A stretch of DNA of 64,000 bases from Leuctra nigra (lineage: Eukaryota > Arthropoda > Insecta > Plecoptera > Leuctridae), in contig CAKOGZ010000157.1 of NCBI GenBank assembly GCA_934045905.1, forward strand, positions 62,001 to 126,000, given 5' to 3'. Of the stretch, positions 35,613-48,300 are shown in pieces (position 1 is the first letter of the stretch; the number at the start of each line of letters is the position of its first letter). The notes below the pieces were generated by a model. It made no database searches. It saw nothing but the letters and a program-made list of their open reading frames with translations, and had not been told where the DNA came from. A program made the translations under genes and the position numbers.

Positions 35613-38600
35613 TGACAAAAAAAATGGATGAAAATCTATCGGGGGTGAACCCATCAGCTTCTGAATAACATGAACAGTTAATTCCGGCGAATCGGAGAGT
35701 CTGACATAAAAAAGTGTTTTTGCACTTTTTAAGCCTCTCACCATCTACTGTATAGGGTAACGTTGTCAACTCTCTTAGAGTAATAGATTCGTCACAAAGT
35801 AGGAAACAAATAAAAAAATATCAATATGAGCTACTTCTAAAGTGGCACCCCCCTATTTTTATCGAATTTTCTTGAAGCCTACACAACGTTATGCCGAGAA
35901 ATGAAATAAAACACTTTTCGAAAATAATAGGCTTAACATTAACATGTAAAAAAAAATCTCCCCTCTGCCTCCTGGAGTCGCCCGACGTTGCCCGGTCAGA
36001 TAATTTTATAATAAAGTTAGGTTAGGGTAGGTTAGCGAAGCGAGCGAAGCGAGCGTAGCTGACCCTTAACAAGCTTTAACCTACAGTGACAAAAAATTGA
36101 TGAAAACCTATCAGGATTGTGCCCTTCTGCTTCTGAAGGACATAAACTAAGAAATGCGGCATATCGGAGCGTCTGACAGAAAAAAGTGTTTTTGCACTTT
36201 TTAAGCCTCTCTCCATCATCTATATGGAGTATCATTTTCAGCTCTCTAAGAGTAATAGATTCGTCACAAAGTAGGAAACAAACAAAACTTTTTCAATATG
36301 ACCTACTTCTAAAGTGGCACCCCCCTGTTTTTATCGAATTTTCTTGATGCCTACACAACGTTATGCCGAGAAATGTAATAAAACACTTTTCGAAAAAAAA
36401 TAGGCTTATAAATAAAATTATAAAAAAGAACCCCACTCTGCCCCCTTGGAGTCGCCCGACGCTGCCCTGTCAGATTATTATATAATAAAGTTAGGTTAAT
36501 ACAGGTTAGCGAAGCGAGCGTAGTTGACTCATCACAAGCTTTAACCTCCATTGACTAAAAAATGGATGAAAACCTAGGAAATGAGGAAAATCTAAGGAAC
36601 ATTGTAAATTGTTACATTGTTACCTTTGTAGGCTAACCTACATTGTTGGTCAATATACATTGACCAAAAAATGGATAAAAATCTATCGGGGGTGAACCCA
36701 TCCGCTTCTGAATAACATGAACAGTTAATTCCGGCGAATCGGAGAGTCTGACATAAAAAAGTGTTTCTGCACTTTTTAAGCCTCTCACCATCTACTATAT
36801 AGGGTAACGTTGTCAACTCTCTTAGAGTAATAGATTCGTCACAAAGTAGGAAACAAATAAAAAAATATCAATATGAGCTACTTCTAAAGTGGCAACCCCC
36901 TATTTTTATCGAATTTTCTTGAAGCCTACACAACGTTATGCCGAGAAATGAAATAAAACACTTTTCGAAAATAATAGGCTTAACATTAACATGTAAAAAA
37001 AAATCTCCCCTCTGCCTCCTGGAGTCGCCCGACGTTGCCCGGTCAGATAATTTTATAATAAAGTTAGGTTAGGGTAGGTTAGCGAAGCGAGCGAAGCGAG
37101 CGTAGCTGACCCTTAACAAGCTTTAACCTACAGTGACAAAAAATTGATGAAAACCTATCAGGATTGTGCCCTTCTGCTTCTGAAGGACATAAACTAAGAA
37201 ATGCGGCGTATCGGAGCGTCTGACAGAAAAAAGTGTTTTGCACTTTTTAAGCCTCTCTCCATTATCTATATGGTGTATCATTTTCAGCTCTCTAAGAGTA
37301 ATAGATTCGTCACAAAGTAGGAAACAAACAAAACTTTTTCAATATGACCTACTTCTAAAGTGGCACCCCCCTGTTTTTATCGAATTTTCTTGATGCCTAC
37401 ACAACGTTATGCCGAGAAATGTAATAAAACACTTTTCGAAAAAAAATAGGCTTATAAATAAAATTATAAAAAAGAACCCCACTCTGCCCCCTTGGAGTCG
37501 CCCGACGCTGCCCTGTCAGATTATTATATAATAAAGTTAGGTTAATACAGGTTAGCGAAGCGAGCGTAGTTGACTTATCACAAGCTTTAACCTCCATTGA
37601 CTAAAAAATGGATGAAAACCTAGGAAATGAGGAAAATCTAAGGAACATTGTAAATTGTTACATTGTTACCTTTGTAGGCTAACCTACATTGTTGGTCAAT
37701 ATACATTGACAAAAAAATGGATGAAAACCTAGGAAATGATGAAAATCTAAGGAACATTGTTAATTGTGACATTGTTACCTTTGTAGGCTAACCTACATTG
37801 TTGGTCAATATACATTGACAAAAAAATGGATGAAAATCTATCGGGGGTGAACCCATCAGCTTCTGAATAACATGAACAGTTAATTCCCGCGAATCGGGGA
37901 GTCTGACATAAAAAAGTGTTTCTGCACTTTTTAAGCCTCTCACCATCTTCTATATAGGGTAACGTTGTCAACTCTCTTAGAGTAATAGATTCGTCACAAA
38001 GTAGGAAACAAATAAAAAAATATCAATATGAGCTACTTCTAAAGTGGCACCCCCCTATTTTTATCGAATTTTCTTGAAGCCTACACAACGTTATGCCGAG
38101 AAATGAAATAAAACACTTTTCGAAAATAATAGGCTTAACATTAACATGTAAAAAAAAATCTCCCCTCTGCCTCCTGGAGTCGCCTGACGTTGCCCGGTCA
38201 GATAATTTTATAATAAAGTTAGGTTAGGGTAGGTTAGCGAAGCGAGCGAAGCGAGCGTAGCTGACCCTTAACAAGCTTTAACCTACAGTGACAAAAAATT
38301 GATGAAAACCTATCAGAATTGTGCCCTTCTGCTTCTGAAGGACATAAACTAAGAAATGCGGCGTATCGGAGCGTCTGACAGAAAAAAGTGTTTCTGCACT
38401 TTTTAAGCCTCTCTCCATCATCTATATGGTGTATCATTTTCAGCTCTCTAAGAGTAATAGATTCGTCACAAAGTAGGAAACAAACAAAACTTTTTCAATA
38501 TGACCTACTTCTAAAGTGGCACCCCCCTGTTTTTATCGAATTTTCTTGATGCCTACACAACGTTATGCCGAGAAATGTAATAAAACACTTTTCGAAAAAA

Positions 38601-40017
38601 AATAGGCTTATAAATAAAATTATAAAAAAGAACCCCACTCTGCCCCCTTGGAGTCGCCCGACGCTGCCCTGTCAGATTATTATATAATAAAGTTAGGTTA
38701 ATACAGGTTAGCGAAGCGAGCGTAGTTGACTTATCACAAGCTTTAACTTCCATTGACTAAAAAATGGATGAAAACCTAGGAAATGAGGAAAATCTAAGGA
38801 ACATTGTAAATTGTTACATTGTTACCTTTGTAGGCTAACCTACATTGTTGGTCAATATACATTGACAAAAAAATGGATGAAAACCTAGGAAATGATGAAA
38901 ATCTAAGGAACATTGTTAATTGTGACATTGTTACCTTTGTAGGCTAACCTACATTGTTGGTCAATATACATTGACAAAAAAATGGATGAAAATCTATCGG
39001 GGGTGAACCCATCAGCTTCTGAATAACATGAACAGTTAATTCCGGCGAATCGGGGAGTCTGACATAAAAAAGTGTTTCTGCACTTTTTAAGCCTCTCACC
39101 ATCTACTATATAGGGTAACGTTGTCAACTCTCTTAGAGTAATAGATTCGTCACAAAGTAGAAAACAAATAAAAAAATATCAATATGAGCTACTTCTAAAG
39201 TGGCACCCCCCTATTTTTATCGAATTTTCTTGAAGCCTACACAACGTTATGCCGAGAAATGAAATAAAACACTTTTCGAAAATAATAGGCTTAACATTAA
39301 CATGTAAAAAAAAATCTCCCCTCTGCCTCCTGGAGTCGCCCGACGTTGCCCGGTCAGATAATTTTATAATAAAGTTAGGTTAGGGTAGGTTAGCGAAGCG
39401 AGCGAAGCGAGCGTAGCTGACCCTGTACAAGCTTTAACCTACAGTGACAAAAAATTGATGAAAACCTATCAGGATTGTGCCCTTCTGCTTCTGAAGGACA
39501 TAAACTAAGAAATGCGGCGTATCGGAGCGTCTGACAGAAAAAAGTGTTTCAGCACTTTTTAAGCCTCTCTCCATCATCTATATGGTGTATCATTTTCAGC
39601 TCTCTAAGAGTAATAGATTCGTCACAAAGTAGGAAACAAACAAAACTTTTTCAATATGACCTACTTCTAAAGTGGCACCCCCCTGTTTTTATCGAATTTT
39701 CTTGATGCCTACACAACGTTATGCCGAGAAATGTAATAAAACACTTTTCGGAAAAAATAGGCTTATAAATAAAATTATAAAAAAGAACCCCACTCTGCCC
39801 CCTTGGAGTCGCCCGACGCTGCCCTGTCAGATTATTATATAATAAAGTTAGGTTAATACAGGTTAGCGAAGCGAGCGTAGTTGACTCATCACAAGCTTTA
39901 ACCTCCATTGACTAAAAAATGGATGAAAACCTAGGAAATGAGGAAAATCTAAGGAACATTGTAAATTGTTACATTGTTACCTTTGTAGGCTAACCTACAT
40001 TGTTGGTCAATATACAT

Positions 40018-40592
40018 TGACAAAAAAATGGATAAAAATCTATCGGGGGTGAACCCATCCGCTTCTGAATAACATGAACAGTTAATTCCGGCGAATCGGA
40101 GAGTCTGACATAAAAAAGTGTTTCTGCACTTTTTAAGCCTCTCACCATCTACTATATAGGGTAACGTTGTCAACTCTCTTAGAGTAATAGATTCGTCACA
40201 AAGTAGGAAACAAACAAAACTTTTTCAATATGACCTACTTCTAAAGTGGCACCCCCCTGTTTTTATCGAATTTTCTTGATGCCTACACAACGTTATGCCG
40301 AGAAATGTAATAAAACACTTTTCGAAAAAAAATAGGCTTATAAATAAAATTATAAAAAAGAACCCCACTCTGCCCCCTTGGAGTCGCCCGACGCTGCCCT
40401 GTCAGATTATTATATAATAAAGTTAGGTTAATACAGGTTAGCGAAGCGAGCGTAGTTGACTCATCACAAGCTTTAACCTCCATTGACTAAAAAATGGATG
40501 AAAACCTAGGAAATGATGAAAATCTAAGGAACATTGTTAATTGTGACATTGTTACCTTTGTAGGCTAACCTACATTGTTGGTCAATATACAT
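40018..40592 (+). repeat. Hybrid alpha/beta + gamma unit (575 bp), junction J2
   Basis: Block C hybrid; switch at about 40180-40214. It directly follows the unit with the GTGTTTCAGC marker, showing that the 1048-bp unit present at this point in blocks A and B is missing here. Confidence 0.87.
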
Positions 40593-41640
40593 TGACAAAA
40601 AAAATGGATGAAAATCTATCGGGGGTGAACCCATCAGCTTCTGAATAACATGAACAGTTAATTCCGGCGAATCGGAGAGTCTGACATAAAAAAGTGTTTT
40701 TGCACTTTTTAAGCCTCTCACCATCTACTGTATAGGGTAACGTTGTCAACTCTCTTAGAGTAATAGATTCGTCACAAAGTAGGAAACAAATAAAAAAATA
40801 TCAATATGAGCTACTTCTAAAGTGGCACCCCCCTATTTTTATCGAATTTTCTTGAAGCCTACACAACGTTATGCCGAGAAATGAAATAAAACACTTTTCG
40901 AAAATAATAGGCTTAACATTAACATGTAAAAAAAAATCTCCCCTCTGCCTCCTGGAGTCGCCCGACGTTGCCCGGTCAGATAATTTTATAATAAAGTTAG
41001 GTTAGGGTAGGTTAGCGAAGCGAGCGAAGCGAGCGTAGCTGACCCTTAACAAGCTTTAACCTACAGTGACAAAAAATTGATGAAAACCTATCAGGATTGT
41101 GCCCTTCTGCTTCTGAAGGACATAAACTAAGTAATGCGGCATATCGGAGCGTCTGACAGAAAAAAGTGTTTCTGCACTTTTTAAGCCTCTCTCCATCATC
41201 TATATGGAGTATCATTTTCAGCTCTCTAAGAGTAATAGATTCGTCACAAAGTAGGAAACAAACAAAACTTTTTCAATATGACCTACTTCTAAAGTGGCAC
41301 CCCCCTGTTTTTATCGAATTTTCTTGATGCCTACACAACGTTATGCCGAGAAATGTAATAAAACACTTTTCGAAAAAAAATAGGCTTATAAATAAAATTA
41401 TAAAAAAGAACCCCACTCTGCCCCCTTGGAGTCGCCCGACGCTGCCCTGTCAGATTATTATATAATAAAGTTAGGTTAATACAGGTTAGCGAAGCGAGCG
41501 TAGTTGACTCATCACAAGCTTTAACCTCCATTGACTAAAAAATGGATGAAAACCTAGGAAATGAGGAAAATCTAAGGAACATTGTAAATTGTTACATTGT
41601 TACCTTTGTAGGCTAACCTACATTGTTGGTCAATATACAT

Positions 41641-42215
41641 TGACAAAAAAATGGATAAAAATCTATCGGGGGTGAACCCATCCGCTTCTGAATAACATGA
41701 ACAGTTAATTCCGGCGAATCGGAGAGTCTGACATAAAAAAGTGTTTCTGCACTTTTTAAGCCTCTCACCATCTACTATATAGGGTAACGTTGTCAACTCT
41801 CTTAGAGTAATAGATTCGTCACAAAGTAGGAAACAAACAAAACTTTTTCAATATGACCTACTTCTAAAGTGGCACCCCCCTGTTTTTATCGAATTTTCTT
41901 GATGCCTACACAACGTTATGCCGAGAAATGTAATAAAACACTTTTCGAAAAAAAATAGGCTTATAAATAAAATTATAAAAAAGAACCCCACTCTGCCCCC
42001 TTGGAGTCGCCCGACGCTGCCCTGTCAGATTATTATATAATAAAGTTAGGTTAATACAGGTTAGCGAAGCGAGCGTAGTTGACTCATCACAAGCTTTAAC
42101 CTCCATTGACTAAAAAATGGATGAAAACCTAGGAAATGATGAAAATCTAAGGAACATTGTTAATTGTGACATTGTTACCTTTGTAGGCTAACCTACATTG
42201 TTGGTCAATATACAT
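41641..42215 (+). repeat. Hybrid alpha/beta + gamma unit (575 bp), junction J2
   Basis: Block C counterpart of the hybrids at 22603 and 32368; switch at about 41801-41837. Confidence 0.87.
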
Positions 42216-44310
42216 TGACAAAAAAAATGGATGAAAATCTATCGGGGGTGAACCCATCAGCTTCTGAATAACATGAACAGTTAATTCCGGCGAATCGGAG
42301 AGTCTGACATTAAAAAATGTTTTTGCACTTTTTAAGCCTCTTACCATCTACTGTATAGGGTAACGTTGTCAACTCTCTTAGAGTAATAGATTCGTCACAA
42401 AGTAGGAAACAAATAAAAAAATATCAATATGAGCTACTTCTAAAGTGGCACCCCCCTATTTTTATCGAATTTTCTTGAAGCCTACACAACGTTATGCCGA
42501 GAAATGAAATAAAACACTTTTCGAAAATAATAGGCTTAACATTAACATGTAAAAAAAAATCTCCCCTCTGCCTCCTGGAGTCGCCCGACGTTGCCCGGTC
42601 AGATAATTTTATAATAAAGTTAGGTTAGGGTAGGTTAGCGAAGCGAGCGAAGCGAGCGTAGCTGACCCTTAACAAGCTTTAACCTACAGTGACAAAAAAT
42701 TGATGAAAACCTATCAGGATTGTGCCCTTCTGCTTCTGAAGGACATAAACTAAGAAATGCGGCATATCGGAGCGTCTGACAGAAAAAAGTGTTTTTGCAC
42801 TTTTTAAGCCTCTCTCCATCATCTATATGGAGTATCATTTTCAGCTCTCTAAGAGTAATAGATTCGTCACAAAGTAGGAAACAAACAAAACTTTTTCAAT
42901 ATGACCTACTTCTAAAGTGGCACCCCCCTGTTTTTATCGAATTTTCTTGATGCCTACACAACGTTATGCCGAGAAATGTAATAAAACACTTTTCGACAAA
43001 AAATAGGCTTATAAATAAAATTATAAAAAAGAACCCCACTCTGCCCCCTTGGAGTCGCCCGACGCTGCCCTGTCAGATTATTATATAATAAAGTTAGGTT
43101 AATACAGGTTAGCGAAGCGAGCGTAGTTGACTCATCACAAGCTTTAACCTCCATTGACTAAAAAATGGATGAAAACCTAGGAAATGAGGAAAATCTAAGG
43201 AACATTGTAAATTGTTACATTGTTACCTTTGTAGGCTAACCTACATTGTTGGTCAATATACATTGACCAAAAAATGGATAAAAATCTATCGGGGGTGAAC
43301 CCATCCGCTTCTGAATAACATGAACAGTTAATTCCGGCGAATCGGAGAGTCTGACATAAAAAAGTGTTTCTGCACTTTTTAAGCCTCTCACCATCTACTA
43401 TATAGGGTAACGTTGTCAACTCTCTTAGAGTAATAGATTCGTCACAAAGTAGGAAACAAATAAAAAAATATCAATATGAGCTACTTCTAAAGTGGCACCC
43501 CCCTATTTTTATCGAATTTTCTTGAAGCCTACACAACGTTATGCCGAGAAATGAAATAAAACACTTTTCGAAAATAATATGCTTAACATTAACATGTAAA
43601 AAAAAATCTCCCCTCTGCCTCCTGGAGTCGCCCGACGTTGCCCGGTCAGATAATTTTATAATAAAGTTAGGTTAGGGTAGGTTAGCGAAGCGAGCGAAGC
43701 GAGCGTAGCTGACCCTGTACAAGCTTTAACCTATAGTGACAAAAAATTGATGAAAACCTATCAGGATTGTGCCCTTCTGCTTCTGAAGGACATAAACTAA
43801 GAAATGCGGCGTATCGGAGCGTCTGACAGAAAAAAGTGTTTCAGCACTTTTTAAGCCTCTCTCCATCATCTATATGGTGTATCATTTTCAGCTCTCTAAG
43901 AGTAATAGATTCGTCACAAAGTAGGAAACAAACAAAACTTTTTCAATATGACCTACTTCTAAAGTGGCACCCCCCTGTTTTTATCGAATTTTCTTGATGC
44001 CTACACAACGTTATGCCGAGAAATGTCATAAAACACTTTTCGAAAAAAAATAGGCTTATAAATAAAATTATAAAAAAGAACCCCACTCTGCCCCCTTGGA
44101 GTCGCCCGACGCTGCCCTGTCAGATTATTATATAATAAAGTTAGGTTAATACAGGTTAGCGAAGCGAGCGTAGCTGACTCATCACAAGCTTTAACCTCCA
44201 TTGACTAAAAAATGGATGAAAACCTAGGAAATGAGGAAAATCTAAGGAACATTGTTAATTGTTACATTGTTACCTTTGTAGGCTAACCTACATTGTTGGT
44301 CAATATACAT

Positions 44311-45355
44311 TGACAAAAAAATGGATGAAAATCTATCGGGGGTCGACCCATCAGCTTCTGAATAACATGAACAGTTAATTCCGGCGAATCGGAGAGTCTG
44401 ACATAAAAAAGTGTTTCTGCACTTTTTAAGCCTCTCTCCATCATCTATATGGTGTATCATTTTCAGCTCTCTCAGAGTAATAGATTCGTCACAAAGTAGG
44501 AAACAAACAAATTTTTTCAATATGACCTACTTCTAAAGTGGCACCCCCCTGTTTTTATCGAATTTTCTTGATGCCTACACAACGTTATGCCGAGAAATGA
44601 AATAAAACACTTTTCGAAAATAATAGGCTTAACATTAACATGTAAAAAAAATCTCCCCTCTGCCTCCTGGAGTCGCCCGACGTTGCCCGGTCAGATAATT
44701 TTATAATAAAGTTAGGTTAGGGTAGGTTAGCGAAGCGAGCGAAGCGAGCGTAGCTGACCCTGTACAAGCTTTAACCTACAGTGACAAAAAATTGATGAAA
44801 ACCTATCAGGATTGTGCCCTTCTGCTTCTGAAGGACATAAACTAAGAAATGCGGCGTATCGGAGCGTCTGACAGAAAAAAGTGTTTCAGCACTTTTTAAG
44901 CCTCTCTCTATCATCTATATGGTGTATCATTTTCAGCTCTCTAAGAGTAATAGATTCGTCACAAAGTAGGAAACAAACAAAACATTTTCAATATGACCTA
45001 CTTCTAAAGTGGCACCCCCCTGTTTTTATCGAATTTTTTTGATGCCTACACAACGTTATGCCGAGAAATGTAATAAAACACTTTTCGAAAAAAAATAGGC
45101 TTATAAATAAAATTATAAAAAAGAACCCCACTCTGCCCCCTTGGAGTCGCCCGACGCTGCCCTGTCAGATTATTATATAATAAAGTTAGGTTAATACAGG
45201 TTAGCGAAGCGAGCGTAGCTGACTCATCACAAGCTTTAACCTCCATTGACTAAAAAATGGATGAAAACCTAGGAAATGAGGAAAATCTAAGGAACATTGT
45301 TAATTGTTACATTGTTACCTTTGTAGGCTAACCTACATTGTTGGTCAATATACAT
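44311..45355 (+). repeat. Full unit with a beta conversion tract inside alpha
   Basis: Alpha sequence switches to beta type near CCTCTC/TCCATCATC (about 44405-44440), stays beta-type through CCCCTGTTTTTATCG and TTGATGCCTAC, then returns to alpha type at GAAATGAAATAAAAC and AATAATAGGCTTAAC (after about 44598). Unit length is essentially unchanged (1045 bp), so this is a replacement of about 160 bp rather than a crossover. Confidence 0.85.
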
Positions 45356-48300
45356 TGACAAAAAAATGGATGAAAATCTATCGGGGGTCGACCCATCAGC
45401 TTCTGAATAACATGAACAGTTAATTCCGGCGAATCGGAGAGTCTGACATAAAAAAGTGTTTCTGCACTTTTTAAGCCTCTCACCATCTACTATATAGGGT
45501 AACGTTGTCAACTCTCTTAGAGTAATAGATTCGTCACAAAGTAGGAAACAAATAAAAAAATATCAATATGAGCTACTTCTAAAGTGGCACCCCCTTATTT
45601 TTATCGAATTTTCTTGAAGCCTACACAACGTTATGCCGAGAAATGAAATAAAACACTTTTCGAAAATAATAGGCTTAACATTAACATGTAAAAAAAAATC
45701 TCCCCTCTGCCTCCTGGAGTCGCCCGACGTTGCCCGGTCAGATAATTTTATAATAAAGTTAGGTTAGGGTAGGTTAGCGAAGCGAGCGAAGCTAGCGTAG
45801 CTGACCCTTAACAAGCTTTAACCTACAGTGACAAAAAATTGATGAAAACCTATCAGAATTGTGCCCTTCTGCTTCTGAAGGACATAAACTAAGAAATGCG
45901 GCGTATCGGAGCGTCTGACAGAAAAAAGTGTTTCTGCACTTTTTAAGCCTCTCTCCATCATCTATATGGTGTATCATTTTCAGCTCTCTAAGAGTAATAG
46001 ATTCGTCACAAAGTAGGAAACAAACAAAACTTTTTCAATATGACCTACTTCTAAAGTGGCACCCCCCTGTTTTTATCGAATTTTCTTGATGCCTACACAA
46101 CGTTATGCCGAGAAATGTAATAAAACACTTTTCGAAAAAAAATAGGTTTATAAATAAAATTATAAAAAAGAACCCCACTCTGCCCCCTTGGAGTCGCCCG
46201 ACGCTGCCCTGTCAGATTATTATATAATAAAGTTAGGTTAATACAGGTTAGCGAAGCGAGCGTAGTTGACTTATCACAAGCTTTAACCTCCATTGACTAA
46301 AAAATGGATGAAAACCTAGGAAATGAGGAAAATCTAAGGAACATTGTAAATTGTTACATTGTTACCTTTGTAGGCTAACCTACATTGTTGGTCAATATAC
46401 ATTGACAAAAAAATGGATGAAAACCTAGGAAATGATGAAAATCTAAGGAACATTGTTAATTGTGACATTGTTACCTTTGTAGGCTAACCTACATTGTTGG
46501 TCAATATACATTGACAAAAAAATGGATGAAAATCTATCGGGGGTGAACCCATCAGCTTCTGAATAACATGAACAGTTAATTCCCGCGAATCGGGGAGTCT
46601 GACATAAAAAAGTGTTTCTGCACTTTTTAAGCCTCTCACCATCTACTATATAGGGTAACGTTGTCAACTCTCTTAGAGTAATAGATTCGTCACAAAGTAG
46701 GAAACAAATAAAAAAATATCAATATGAGCTACTTCTAAAGTGGCACCCCCCTATTTTTATCGAATTTTCTTGAAGCCTACACAACGTTATGCCGAGAAAT
46801 GAAATAAAACACTTTTCGAAAATAATAGGCTTAACATTAACATGTAAAAAAAAATCTCCCCTCTGCCTCCTGGAGTCGCTTGACGTTGCCCGGTCAGATA
46901 ATTTTATAATAAAGTTAGGTTAGGGTAGGTTAGCGAAGCGAGCGAAGCGAGCGTAGCTGACCCTTAACAAGCTTTAACCTACAGTGACAAAAAATTGATG
47001 AAAACCTATCAGAATTGTGCCCTTCTGCTTCTGAAGGACATAAACTAAGAAATGCGGCGTATCGGAGCGTCTGACAGAAAAAAGTGTTTCTGCACTTTTT
47101 AAGCCTCTCTCCATCATCTATATGGTGTATCATTTTCAGCTCTCTAAGAGTAATAGATTCGTCACAAAGTAGGAAACAAACAAAACTTTTTCAATATGAC
47201 CTACTTCTAAAGTGGCACCCCCCTGTTTTTATCGAATTTTCTTGATGCCTACACAACGTTATGCCGAGAAATGTAATAAAACACTTTTCGAAAAAAAATA
47301 GGCTTATAAATAAAATTATAAAAAAGAACCCCACTCTGCCCCCTTGGAGTCGCCCGACGCTGCCCTGTCAGATTATTATATAATAAAGTTAGGTTAATAC
47401 AGGTTAGCGAAGCGAGCGTAGTTGACTTATCACAAGCTTTAACCTCCATTGACTAAAAAATGGATGAAAACCTAGGAAATGAGGAAAATCTAAGGAACAT
47501 TGTAAATTATTACATTGTTACCTTTGTAGGCTAACCTACATTGTTGGTCAATATACATTGACAAAAAAATGGATGAAAACCTAGGAAATGATGAAAATCT
47601 TAGGAACATTGTTAATTGTGACATTGTTACCTTTGTAGGCTAACCTACATTGTTGGTCAATATACATTGACAAAAAAATGGATGAAAATCTATCGGGGGT
47701 GAACCCATCAGCTTCTGAATAACATGAACAGTTAATTCCGGCGAATCGGGGAGTCTGACATAAAAAAGTGTTTCTGCACTTTTTAAGCCTCTCACCATCT
47801 ACTATATAGGGTAACGTTGTCAACTCTCTTAGAGTAATAGATTCGTCACAAAGTAGAAAACAAATAAAAAAATATCAATATGAGCTACTTCTAAAGTGGC
47901 ACCCCCCTATTTTTATCGAATTTTCTTGAAGCCTACACAACGTTATGCCGAGAAATGAAATAAAACACTTTTCGAAAATAATAGGCTTAACATTAACATG
48001 TAAAAAAAAATCTCCCCTCTGCCTCCTGGAGTCGCCCGACGTTGCCCGGTCAGATAATTTTATAATAAAGTTAGGTTAGGGTAGGTTAGCGAAGCGAGCG
48101 AAGCGAGCGTAGCTGACCCTGTACAAGCTTTAACCTACAGTGACAAAAAATTGATGAAAACCTATCAGGATTGTGCCCTTCTGCTTCTGAAGGACATAAA
48201 CTAAGAAATGCGGCGTATCGGAGCGTCTGACAGAAAAAAGTGTTTCAGCACTTTTTAAGCCTCTCTCCATCATCTATATGGTGTATCATTTTCAGCTCTC

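Larger units (their letters stand above)
26348..44310 (+). repeat. Satellite array, segment 5 (super-repeat blocks B and C)
   Basis: Alpha starts at 26354, 27495, 28651, 29697, 30746, 31320, 32368, 32943, 33991, 35038, 35613, 36661, 37816, 38972, 40018, 40593, 41641, 42216 and 43264. Block B repeats block A at an offset of about 9765 bp (18886 to 28651, 23178 to 32943). Block C repeats block B at 10321 bp (28651 to 38972), falling to about 9273 bp after 40018 because one 1048-bp unit is absent. Gamma doublets lie at 27277, 28433, 37598 and 38754. No gene or further transposon was seen. Confidence 0.92.
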
